This document shows positions 10,947 through 22,579 of a stretch of 64,000 nucleotides of DNA, in pieces. Below the pieces are notes generated by a model. That model was not told the DNA's origin. It made no database searches and was given only the letters and a program-made list of their open reading frames with translations. The stretch comes from Strix aluco (Eukaryota > Chordata > Aves > Strigiformes > Strigidae). The position numbers were made by a program, and so were the translations under genes. How positions within the stretch are numbered: position 1 is the stretch's first letter; each line of letters opens with the position of its first letter. Location: NCBI RefSeq assembly GCF_031877795.1, contig NC_133933.1, forward strand, positions 63,686,984 through 63,750,983, read 5' to 3'.

Positions 10947-13900
10947 AGTGCCATTGCACTGGGAAAATAGATGGTGTAGTAGGGTTCTGTGTTTCTTGGT
11001 GATACCTTCATTACATTTGCTCACCTTTAAGTAGAGCATTTCCCTAAGCAGCAGTCTCGCCAATTGGACGTGAAACCTGGAATTCAGTCAGAGTTTCTGT
11101 GACTAGTGTGCAAATAAGGATTAAGACTACAGGCTAGATAAATTTTGTGGTTTACAAACCAAAAAGATCTGTCCCACAGAGATATATTTACTCTGCAGTA
11201 TATACCAAAGTCAGTTCCACTGGCACAACAAAGTGTTAATGCCAGTGTTACCTTGATGCATTTTATGCCCTTCCAGACTTCAGCTACATTGCCTCTTCTG
11301 AAAACTTGGAAAAACAAAACTAAGTTTAACCCCACTGTAATTTAAATCTTCAACAACTTGAAGCTGGTAACAGCTGCTGGGACTTACCTGTGTGCATTTA
11401 GGTGTAGTTATAGAAAGGACAGGAAGGGACCACCTTAAAGCAACTTGGCTCAGTGATCTGTGATGTGACAACTCTTGGAGCCTTTCTTGAGCTCCTCTTG
11501 AAAGCTCCATATACAGTTGAGAAAAGGATGTGAATTTAGCAGGCTCAGAAGTATCTCCCTTTGGTGTTACACTCTACAGTCTGTCCATAGCAATCTGCAG
11601 GGATCTGACTGCGCTGGGGACTGCCAGTTGTGAGGTGAAAGTTCAGGCGGACGATTTACGTGTCATACTTGTTAGGGAATGAACTCCTAAGGATGGTGGA
11701 AAGTTCAGTCAAGGTGGTGGCACTGTTGTGAAAGCAGTGTTCGTGTGAAGGGTATGAGTAAGTGATTGCTGTTGCGTATGTGTTCACTAAGCACAAGGTT
11801 TTTGGTAGCAAAGGTGTTAAAGTCCTGTGACCTGTTTCCTGAGTCTCCTACATTGTCAGGAGAGAGAGTGCTAGAGTGCAATGGATTCACACAGTTTGTC
11901 ACCAAGAAGGTTCATTTCTCTTTTTTTTTTTTAAAAAAAGCTACTTATATATAGGAGTATTAATTGGATGTAGGAGTAAAATTGGTTGTAGGATTTCTAA
12001 TTTGCCCTGCTATGTGCCTTGTCATAGTGCAGCAGCTGATCATGGTTCTTGGCTGGAATAGGAAGGGCAGAATTCCTGGCAGAAACCACAGATAGATGAG
12101 CTTTCTCTTCTTGTCTTTTTTTTTTTTAGCAAAGTGTTAAGTTTCTTTCTAGGTAGGTCACAGAAAATTAAAAGCATGTTCAGTAGTGCTGACTAACCAG
12201 CTAAATTTCTAGCATGCAGAAAATACCTAATATTTTTGTGTACTTGGTTTTCTTTCTAAATTGAAAGGAAAAACAAGGTTCTGAAAGTTTCCACAGATTC
12301 TGAAAACCTCAACTGAAAAACCTTTTGGAACACAAATGGTGTTTAATCTTTAAATAAATAGTAGGTTATGTACTTAGAATTTAATTTATTATCTATATGA
12401 CTTTTCAACTCTAGTGAAATATTAAGACAGCATCTCAAAAGTACTGCTGTTGTTTTTATATTCACAATGTCTATCTTTTATTAGAGTTACATTTGAAGAA
12501 GAAAATAAGGTTAAATGCTTTATTCCATAATTACATATGTAACAGTTGTTTCTATTAGTCTTGTCTTACTCTTGAATATTTTTTCTCTCGTATCAAAGAT
12601 TAAAATCCATCCGTAAATCAATATTCTGTAATACATCATACCTTGTTTTTTAATTACTTAATAATCAAACTTCTGACGGGATAAGTCAAGAATACTAAAA
12701 CCAGCTTACACAAAAAAGAAAAACCCACCGCACATTTTTAGTACCTGTGTCACAAAACTTAACTGCACAATAGTAATAGAACTAGTGCAGTAGATATGAG
12801 ATGACTTGCTCTAGATTCCAGATTCTGATATCAAAGAGAGGCAGAGAAAATTCATATCTTCCATTTTAGGGTATCTTTTCCCTTCCGTCTTCCTGTTTCC
12901 CCACCTCCTCAAAAAATCCTAGGGCAAATGAGCTCAGGATCCTCCAGTCTGTCAGACAGATGCATCTGGCTCAGCTTTTACCCCCTTAGTCACACCCCAC
13001 CCCTCTGTGTGCTTACTCAGCACCCGGATATGCAGCTGTCCTTACTTCTGTGTCTCCTCAGAGACCCTCAGTCTGCAGCAAAACCAGCCCAGCTTCCTAC
13101 TGCCCTTTCTCGTGGGGATGCTCTTGAAACTGCCATTGAGCTCACCAGCAAGTATTCCTGGAGGCGGTGGGAGGCACACAGGAACAGGAGGAGTTTCTCA
13201 GTTGCTTATTATGAAAAGCACAGGAAATTTGTATTTTCAAGACCCCTACCCTTTTATATCATTTGATTGAAATACGTTCTTGTTTAGGGGCATGGAGACA
13301 AGAGACACACACTGGTCGTACACTTGCATAGGAAATCAGGCTGAAAAAATTATTAAAAACTTGTGTTGACAAGCTAAAATATGTTATGGGAAAGGTATAT
13401 ATGGGTGAGGAGGGAGTGAGAAGACTTATATCCAAAACTTTTTGACTAAATGCCTGGGATTGAATTTCTTCTGGCCTTTGGTTCTGTATGTATCCACATT
13501 AGTATTTTAATGCCCTTTTGAAATTAATTTTCCTGTTATTTCTGCTTAGTACATCAGCTCATATTGTGGGGCAGTCTTGCAATGCGAAGTAGATTTCTTT
13601 TAAATAAAAAATAAACCAGAAGATAGGTTCCAGAAGCATACCTAATGCAATCCGAATGCTAACAGGACCAGGCTGGAGCTAGTCCAGAGTTCCTGTCCTT
13701 AAAACACATACGGTGTGGAATTCAGGTCATCAGCACCAAACGTCTTGCTACAGAAATCTATGCCTATTAAGCTCACTACTTGTGAAAGTAGATATAACCA
13801 TAGATAGATTTCCCAACAAACTTGTGTTGTTACTCTGGTTCATAATGCTGAAGTTGTGCTCTTCCTTATTTTATCAAAATACCTAGTAATCTGTCAAAAT

Positions 13901-15111
13901 TAGCTTCTGTGAATTTATGGGACATGTTTCTTTAAAAAATAAAAAAAATATAAACATAAAAAAATGCAAAAAATGAGGAGGTCATTAGCAATGTGTCCAG
14001 AAAATGCTCCTGGAATTTTGTCAAATGCAAGACTAACACATGCAATTCAGGAATGCACTTTCAGTAGCATCATGTACCTCCATAAGCTACCCACTCACTC
14101 TGACAAGTTGTCTAGGTATTTTAGGGCCTGATTTCTTGTACATACGAGTTTCATTAGTTCATGAGCCTCAACATGAATTATTATAAAGAGATGGTTTCTG
14201 CTGGTAAGGCTTTGTTTTAATTTATGCAAATCTATTTGAAGATATTAAATACATATTATTTTAAGTATTTACCTTTTTTCTAAATCACGGTGAGTTTTGT
14301 TCCTGTCCTCTCTGCTCAATAGTCAGTTGCTCTGATCTTACGTTCTTGACATAATAATTAATGATCCTGATGCCTGAGGAATGGATTCATGTTTTGAGAC
14401 TGATATTCTTCCTACATATTTCCACTGGCTGTAATGACAATAGCATCCTACAGAATTGTACTAGCACATATTTCAAGGATAATTAAGGACCACAGCGCTA
14501 ATTAGAATACATCCATAAAACGTCTTAAAGATAGGCAATTCTCTCACTGGCTCTAAGGAAAGAACATCAGATTACATTAGAGAAAACAAAGACATGGCGT
14601 AGTGTGTTGGATTTTATCTAGTGTCATATGAGCAGTATCACATTCATACAGACTAATACTTGTCTGTGGTCACTAGTGTTAGTGGGAATGTAAAGCAACG
14701 CAAGTTTAAAGAGGTAGCCTCGAAGTCTTTAATTTTGTGCCTTTACACTGAGATACACAGCAACAAGTTGTTACTAGTACCAGTACAGTGATACATAATG
14801 TTGCATATACATTATGAGGAAAATCAGAGTGGGGATGCTGCACGGAGCCCGTGACATGATTCACAATGACTGTGTGCAAACTAAGCACATGTACAGGCCT
14901 AAAGTTACAACTTGTTAGTACTTTATTCTAGATATTAGCTGTTGACCCAGCATGCTCTTCATATTATCAGTGCTTGAACAAATGTTTATAATGCAGATGT
15001 TCATACTGATAATTCTGTACTAAAACACACTGTAAGTAATCAGTCTCAAACCACACAGAAATTACTCTCTTGCTTTTTCTGAAGCTGACTTGTGCTTATT
15101 TCACACAGAAA

Positions 15112-15143
15112 GGGGGGGGGGGGGGGGCGGGGGGGGGGGGGGG
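15112..15143 (+). repeat. Poly-G tract (16 G, one C, 15 G)
   Basis: An almost pure run of G is interrupted by a single C at 15128. It has clear G-quadruplex potential and is a likely site of length error in sequencing. The right side continues purine-rich (GGGAAAGGAGGG). No gene start is evident next to it. Confidence 0.9.
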
Positions 15144-16159
15144 AAAGGAGGGCTTGTCTTTGATACCAAAAGCTATTTTCTTTTTTCTTCCTTTCCCCAC
15201 CCTGAGACCCAACCATACCTGAGACTAATGACTATTGTGTTCCTGCTCTGTGGTTTGGTAGCCCACAGGACTTGTGAGACTGCTCCCACAGTAGCATGCA
15301 AATTATCCATTCCCAGCATGCTGCTCATCCGCACAGGTTGTGCTGACCGGGAACTGGCTCTGACCATTGCCTGAAGTGGACTAGTAAGTATGAACCAGAT
15401 ACTGCTTCTTACTTGCTGACCTGTTTCCTTCTAGAGAATCCATATGGTTTAAAGGATAGTAACACTCAAAAAAAGAAAAAGAGCTTTTCAAATTATTCTC
15501 CAGGGTCATAATTAGGCAGTTTTATATAACTGAAATGTTTGAGTGCTAACATGCAGTAAAGAACATGCAGTGTAAAATGATTAGTTACTAAGATCAATTT
15601 TACAATTTGTGAGTAATTTAGAAGTATAACCGTGTGTGTCTGTGTGTGAAATCAGAATTTTGGATATGTGTCTTTAGAGTGCTGGTAAGTTTAGATAAGA
15701 CATGGAATTTCCAACAGAAGAATACAGCTCAGAGGACACAATCACTGACCCAGTGCAGGCAGCCCCACTTAATTTATTTTGGTTTTACCTTTTCAGGGGT
15801 ACATAAATGGCAAATGCTGTGTTGGTGTAACATTATCCTTGACATATGTAGACTTTTGTAATTAAGTGAGCCATATTTTCTGAACAAGGTAAGAGATTAA
15901 AAGAACACAGTACTATTCTTGAGTGTAGAAAGTTTTACTAATTTTTTAAACACACTTTTCAACTTTCTGTGCCTATTATATTGGATAATGTAGAACCCAA
16001 ATCAACAATAAAACAAACATCCAAGTTTGATGTCTCGCCAAGGTGCTATGTTGACATCACAGAACCAGGTGCTGTCCCAAGACAGTATTATGGCATAGAT
16101 CTGAGGTGTTTTTTCTGTCCGTTCTCACAGATTTAGGCAGTGTTTTGCTTCATTATGTT

Positions 16160-16671
16160 CAATGGTAAATCCATTTTCTAATGGACAATGTAATCGGACA
16201 CGGTTCTGCCCCAAACAAGGAGCAGGAAATGTTTTCAGGCTTCTTTTCTGTCACTTCAGTTGCATAAATACTTACCTTTACAATTTCTCCTGCAGTTTCT
16301 CCTTCAAGGTGGCAATGACTGATTCTGGATGTTGCTCTGTTCTGCTTTGTTTTTCTGATTTTGTTGAGATGAGGATGTTCTACTAGGAAGTTTTTCCTAA
16401 AGGAACATTTAGCAGTGTTCCTCTTTTGATTTCTAGTTGGACCTCTCTGGAGGAGGGATCAACTGTAAACAAAGTTTCAGTATAAAAAGTTTCAGATGTT
16501 CAGTTCTTAAGTCGGAAGATGGTGAGGTCTGTAGCCTTCCGTTGGGCCTCAAATGTCATGTCTTCTGTTTGAGACAGGACTTTGTATGCTTTATTTTTTT
16601 TCACTGCTTGTGTAGGTCTTTGTTAGTTTCCTTAGTGAACATAGGAATTTACAGGTGTAACAAAGATGCTG
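16160..16671 (-). pseudogene. Possible broken coding relic on the minus strand
   Basis: On the minus strand one frame runs from about 16671 to 16383 with protein-like content (QTEDMTFEAQRKATDLTIF, then TLFTVDPSSREVQLEIKRG). It is broken by stops near 16621-16640, at 16500-16502 and at 16383-16385. A second frame stays open for about 100 codons from roughly 16461 to 16162 (for example HLEGETAGEIVKVSIYATE). An overlapping run of readable frames with stops and shifts fits a decayed coding sequence. I recognise no parent, and A-richness of this strand is a confounder. Confidence 0.22.
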
Positions 16672-19619
16672 TTATATTTATGATCAAGTGAGCAGATAAA
16701 TTTTAACTTTTTCTGGTGATTCATGAACTGAAAAAAGTTTTCCCCTCAGTTGCATAGGTTTCAAAGAATAGGGGAATAAGATTGTGTTGATTTTGTCAAT
16801 TAAATATGTTTCAAAAGACAAATAAAAAGCTACATTCCGTTCACATAGGAAAAGAGATGCTCTACATTTCTGGGCTTTTTAAGTAGTCCTTTTTTCTGGC
16901 CACAATCACCTTTGTTACTTGCACTTAAATGTCACTTGTCACCACTACTCTGATCAGTGTTTGTAATTGCTTCCTGAATTGGAAACACACCAATTTTGAG
17001 TCTGAGCTAGGTGATGGAAGAATTTATTGCCGCCTCCTCTTCAATTGAAGGCCTTGGGCTATGAATTTCCTGCCCAAGACTCATATTTTCTGTGATTCCC
17101 TTGCCACAGCAGCATGACTGTCTCCCACAGCCCTGCAATGCCACTCTGTGTATTGCTGCAGGGCGTTATTGTGGTCTGGCTGCCAGGCTCTGTGTCGTCC
17201 TTGCTGAACTTCACAGGGATCCTGTCAGTCATCCTGCCTGCCTTGGGGTCTGTGAATGGCAGCCCTGCCCTCAGCACCTTGACTGAACCCCCAGCTCCAC
17301 TCAAGCATGCAGCAATTTGTTGTCATCATTCTCAGGTAGCTTCAAGGTTATTAGGAGGACACACACAAGAACACACACAAACTCAGGGTGATTGCCTAAG
17401 TCTATTTTTCCTTAGAAAACCCTTCTAAACAATCCATACAGTTTTGGTTTATACTTTGATTTTCTTTACATGCAAGTCCACTGTAGCATGGACTTTCAGC
17501 CACGTACATCTAATGCTGACTAATATCTGACTTTGTTTTCCTGTTTAAAGAAAATATGCCTTAGAATAGAGCTTCTTTCAATGTACTTCTGCAGCTCCCC
17601 AGTGTTCGAGTTTTATCTAAAATAATTCCTTGAGTTCATTTGAAAGCTTGCTGAAAGCTTCAAGATAGCAGATTACTTTGTGTAAGTGGTTTGGTGGACG
17701 ACTCAACCTATAAATTATTTAAGTATCTGTCTTTCCAGAAGGGATGAAGCTAGGTTATATGTTCTATAATTCAGAAAACACTTAACACATGAGTGAATAG
17801 ACAGATACAAAAAGAAATATGATTCACCCAGTATTAGAGCGAATCTGTTGCTCATAACTTTTTTTTCTTCCATCATTGTTCTATGTTCATCATTCTGTGT
17901 TCAGTAATATCAGGGATGTAGGATTATGCACCCAGGTCTAGAAGGCAACGGGAACAGTAACAACCCTGGTTAATAGTGCAGTTACACTGGAGCATTTAAA
18001 ACTTACTGGATTATAGAAACAAATGTTGTTTGTTGTTTATTTCTTTCAGAGTAATTGCTTATTTGAGTTCAATGATGTGCTAGTTCAGTCCTACAGAAAA
18101 TTTAATGGTTCTTGTGAAAATAAGTATCTGCAGCAGATATCTGTGCTGTAAATAAATGTATTGTTTATCAGATCATGTTAAGATGTATGCTCTTCCATTT
18201 GTTTAAGTGAGTGTTTATTTACTGAAGTATAATTCATAGCTACTATCTTCTTAAAATGGAAAGTTTCCAGGCAATAATTATGCCCACTTGCAACAATATC
18301 GGAAGTTCCTACTGCAGTTCTTAGTTAAACTGATGAAAAAACACTCTGTGAAATGGAACCACATGATACTTGTGCATAATTGTAGTCTCTGTGTCTTTAT
18401 GTTGTGAAGACCTTGTTCTTGAAATGGGAGTTTAACTGGGAATCAATATATTTATCAAAGAAAAATAGTTGCTTTTTTTCAGGATCTGATATAGACAATT
18501 GTGTAGAAAATACTTCTACATAATGAAGAATTAAGAGAACACAAACTCACCTCCACCATTCATAATCATTTTTACAACAGTATGACCTTGTAAAAGGACT
18601 GTAATTCCTCTCAGAGCAACATTCTTTTCTTCTGGAAAATTTTGTGTCCTATATTGGCAAGCATTACATCTATAAAAACATGTTTTGACTGAATTGCAAT
18701 AACTGAAGAATTAATGTTTTGGAGGGGAAAAAACCACACACAATTAGCAAAATGGTTTTGGGGTTGCTAGTATATGGAAGCTCTTTAGTGAATAAGAAAG
18801 AGTTTTGTGGTCATTCCTATGAGGGGGAAAAAAAAAAAAAAGGACCCTGCTTCCATGAGAAAAAATTTTGTATGCAAGGTCTTCTGAAATTCTTTTCCTA
18901 CCCACCTGTAACCTGTGAAATTGTCTAAGCAATTGATAGTTTTACCTGTTGTGTGTAACAAGTATTGGAAACTAGCACACACTGTATTACACAAAACCTT
19001 GTAATCCAGTGGTTTGATCAACTAAGATTTAGATAAGATTAACAGTTAGAAAAAAAAATCCCTCTTCATATGACCTCTCTATTGCTGTATCTGCCAAGCT
19101 TTGAATCACTGCTGCCTCAGGTTAATGTTTTACAAGAACAACTAAGTCAATAGGTTTACATCAATGCCAAGTTCAATTCTTAAAATATAGAATCAGTACT
19201 CTTCGGTGACGAGAGTTAGATGTGTGTGTGAGCTAATAAACAGATTACATTTTGCTATTCTCTCTTGTTTGCTGTTTTAATGTTGCCCTCAGTAAATTCT
19301 GGGATTTGGAGTTTTTATTTGTCTCTTGTAATTTCCAAGAAAGTGAGAAGCTTTTATGTCTTTTGGGAAATTAACTGGGTGTTTTTTCTGCTTGAAGCCT
19401 CCCAGTCTCAAAATTGGGGTCATTTGTTCTAATTTAACCCATGTCCTAGGCTCTGTGAACAGAAAGTTTAGCTCTACAAGGAAGTAAAATGTGTTTTGTA
19501 AGGGTGTTTTTTTGTTTCCCACCTTCATTTTCACTGTGAGGAAACTAAATTAGAGATGTGTGGCCCAGGAAAGTCATTAAACTGGTATGAGTACTGCAGA
19601 AGATTATATTTCATAGAAA

Positions 19620-19905
19620 GCAGAAGATATGGGTTGGAAGTGTTAAACCCGAGGTTAAATTCAGGAAATAGTCACTGAGAATGCCTGGAAGGGACACTGG
19701 AAACATCTAACCCACCCTTGTGTCCCAACACATATGAATACCTGTCTCTGTAACACCTGAACCATTCTTGCTTTATACTGTGTGTAATGAGGGAGACCTC
19801 ACAACTGCTCCAGACTTACACCTTCTGTTGCTTCAGTAGCCTCACCATTAGACACATTTTCTTAGTATCTAAATTAAATCTCAGTCCCATTACCCCGTGT
19901 CATGG
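19620..19905 (-). mobile_element. Old truncated CR1 LINE, 3' part, minus orientation
   Basis: The plus strand shows landmarks of a reversed CR1 tail in the expected order. GGGTTGGAAG is near 19630 and GGAAGGGACACTGGAAACAT near 19688. CTAACCCACCC follows, then GAGACCTCACAACTGCTCC near 19793 and CCATTAGACACATTTTCTTA near 19847. TCTAAATTAAATCTCAG and CCATTACCCCGTGTC close it. These match from memory the conserved blocks of avian CR1 3' ends, heavily diverged. It is an inactive fragment with no terminal microsatellite visible. Confidence 0.7.
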
Positions 19906-22359
19906 TCGTTTGGGGCGTGTTGGGCAGACAGCGCTTTTCTCAGCACTGGCAGCTGTGTTCTCCTTGGGCTAGTTTGCTCTGCTGGGGCTCCAGTGCGCTG
20001 GCCGTGCTCATTCCCCTTCTCACAGCTCTTGCTGGGCCAACAGCACCCCATAGGGTGCAAGGCCTGCGGAAAGCCAAATCTGAGACTGAGCCCTAAATCC
20101 TTTACTGAAGAACTGCTACCCAGCCAACTCTACTTGCTTGAGCCATGTTCTTTGCTGTTTCCATGAGACATCTGGGGCTGTTCTGTAAAAAAGGAATAAC
20201 TTATTTAGGAAGGCTTGTGAGGCTTGATTAATTCTGCTTGGAAAGGTCTTTAATGGAGCATCTTACAGGAGATTCAGAACATCTTACTGAATTTGATTTG
20301 ATTTTGAATTTTTTTTTTCTAAGCTGCAATAGAAGTGAAGTAAAGCTGAACAAGTACTTAGATCCTACTGTCTTGCCTGAAAGCATAGGGAAGAGGATGA
20401 AAATTTTAAATAACTTAGTTTCAGTGGATGCATTGTGACAGTCTATTTATGCCATCTTGTCCAAAATTCATAAGACAACTGGTATGATTCTTTGGAAAGA
20501 AATCTTGTCGTCATCATGCAGTCATGATAAAGTTTCAGTACAAGGCAGATCCCTGATCCTTGCTATGAAAAGACAGCTAGTCTGAAGGACTTCATTTTCC
20601 AGACACCCATGAGAGTCTGTTGGTGATGATCATTAAGTCTTATATTGAACAACACTGCACAGTGACAGAAGAGGCATTACGTTGGTACATCTCTGTTGGA
20701 TACTCTCAGCTGAAGTGCTCTCAGAAAGGCTGCAAAGCTGGGTGGATTGTGTATGTGGTCCTGGTAGTTCCTGTGCTCTGGAAAAGGGATACTTCTGCGA
20801 GGTATTTGTGTAATGGTCTGACCACCACATTCTGTGTGTACCATGTCATGTCGTCTTCTCATTCAGAAATAGAGGTCTCTTGGGAGTCTGATGGGGGAGG
20901 AGAAGGGGAGAGGGAAGGAAAGGGAGAAAAGGAGGAACATGTCTTGTATTTCTACAAGGATGAACCAATACCTGGTTTAAGTCTAGGTAAGGAGGTTATT
21001 TGTATAGTTCTGCACTTCAGGATGTGTTGTGCTGAAATCATTTGGATATACGGAGTCTGCTTCACTTCTACATGCAAGTTCTGCTTGCTCACACACAGAG
21101 TAAACAGTTTACCCTCCAGCAGCTGCCTACTGATAGCTCTGGGGAAAGGACCTTAAAAGCAGCACTTCCCATGCTTTCACCCCAGATAAAACTGCAACAA
21201 TAGCAAATACCTAACCAAATGCAACATAATACAGAATTTCAAGTCACCTACCAGTTACAAAGGATTTGTGGATTTATAATGGTCAGTTAATCCTTCAGAC
21301 TTCCTTCGCAGTCATGGTGAACACCAGCGCTCCCCAGTAACACTCCAGTAAGTGCTGATTCTGCTTGTTCTGGTGTGCAGCATCCTGGGGCTTAGCTGTC
21401 GGAGCAGTAGTCCTTCTTCCTCTGAGCACCATAAACAAACTGGCCAGGTCAGGGCTCCTTAGCTCCCTCCCCTCCCATACTGGAAATGCAGCCTGTTTCT
21501 ATGAGAGAGATTTATTGCTGCATTTACTTATTTATCAGCGAACTTGAGTTAAGCAGCGTTACTCATGTTCTCTGACAAGAGACTTTATAGGGCCAGAAGG
21601 GTGCTACTAACGCTGGCAGGTAGCATGTGCCTTAATACTGTGGTTCATATGGTGCTGTGAGGGTGTTTAAAAAATATAAAAGGGAGCTCTAAGGAGTGGA
21701 TGAAAGGTGTATAGGCAAGAAACTTTGGGTACAGGTACCTCCAACTGCATTTTCAACAGTTCAGTCTTTTCCAAAGTTATTTCAATTATTATTTACAGAT
21801 GGTTTGATGGGGTAAGAACAGATAGTTGCAGAGGAAGAGAAGTATGAAAGACAAGTAGAGCTTAGAGTGCAGGTCAGGCTCTGCTTCAGCTCAGCACACA
21901 GCAGAAAAGTGCTTCTGAAAAGAGAAGAGACTGGCATCTCAGTCAGCAGAGGTGAAAGTAAAAGTCCTCAGAAATCCTGTAAAAATGTCATTGACCCAGA
22001 AAGAACAGAGCTCTGAACCAGCCACTTGGCTGCAGCTATAGATTTCACAGGGAATCAGGGAGAAAAAAAAAAAAAAGAAAAGAAAAAAAGGTAGGAATCA
22101 GAAAAGAAAGATTATAATAGCCATTGCTATAGAAATTTGACACTTCACACTCGAATCTCATGATCTTTCAGGTTGTGTTTCTTGTAATTGGAAAGCGGTG
22201 AAAGCCCTGTTCTGAATACAAGACAGTAGTACTAAGGGGTTTTTCTAAGATTGGGAACCATTTAAGGAATGTCTGCACAGAAATCATCGGCTAATTAGTC
22301 TTGGTGTTTGCTGAGTAGAGCCAATCATCTGGAGTAAGTGTGCCGTGCAGACCTACCCT
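19906..22359. other. Intergenic DNA, no intact gene seen
   Basis: This stretch contains a 178-codon plus-strand open frame at 20620-21156 with no recognisable domain, whose middle is purine-rich low complexity (20885-20935). An A-rich tract lies near 22061-22120. GC rises modestly around 19,900-20,100. I see no splice-linked exons. Confidence 0.45.
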
Positions 22360-22579
22360 TAGTGACTAAGGCGTAGGACTCAGTTAGGAAGCTGAATCAC
22401 TGGCGTGCTGTGTGATCTCAAGCAAGTTGTTTATTGTCATCATGTTTACTGAACCAAATGTTATACAAACTGGTTAAGTTAATTTGGGGAACTAATGTTG
22501 TGTTACAATACAAAGATGCAGTTCCCAGGCAGAGAAGCAATTTCGCTTAATCTTCTGTTTCCTCATACGTAAAATGCGG
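22360..22579 (+). mobile_element. MIR-like SINE relic, split by about 100 bp of unrelated sequence
   Basis: CTGTGTGATCTCAAGCAAGT at 22408-22427 matches the MIR core block for the end of the tRNA-derived/core region. CTGTTTCCTCATACGTAAAA near 22555-22574 matches the following MIR block (…GTTTCCTCATCTGTAAAATGGG). In the family consensus these blocks are nearly adjacent, but here about 105 bp separate them. The element is ancient, inactive and diverged. The alignment is from memory of the family consensus. Confidence 0.6.

Larger units (their letters stand above)
6671..19619. other. Intergenic DNA, no intact gene seen
   Basis: About 13 kb of AT-rich, single-copy-looking DNA. Frames are short and none has domain-like content. 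Short homopolymer and purine-rich stretches, a 33-bp duplication, a G-tract and two minus-strand coding-like relics are listed separately. The first part, up to about 8.5 kb, could be an extended 3' UTR of the upstream gene. Confidence 0.5.

Noticed and set aside
17059..17428. Overlapping frames on both strands near 17.1-17.4 kb, one hydrophobic on the plus strand
   Set aside because: No family match, no splice-linked exon, and both strands equally open, so it is likely chance in GC-richer DNA.
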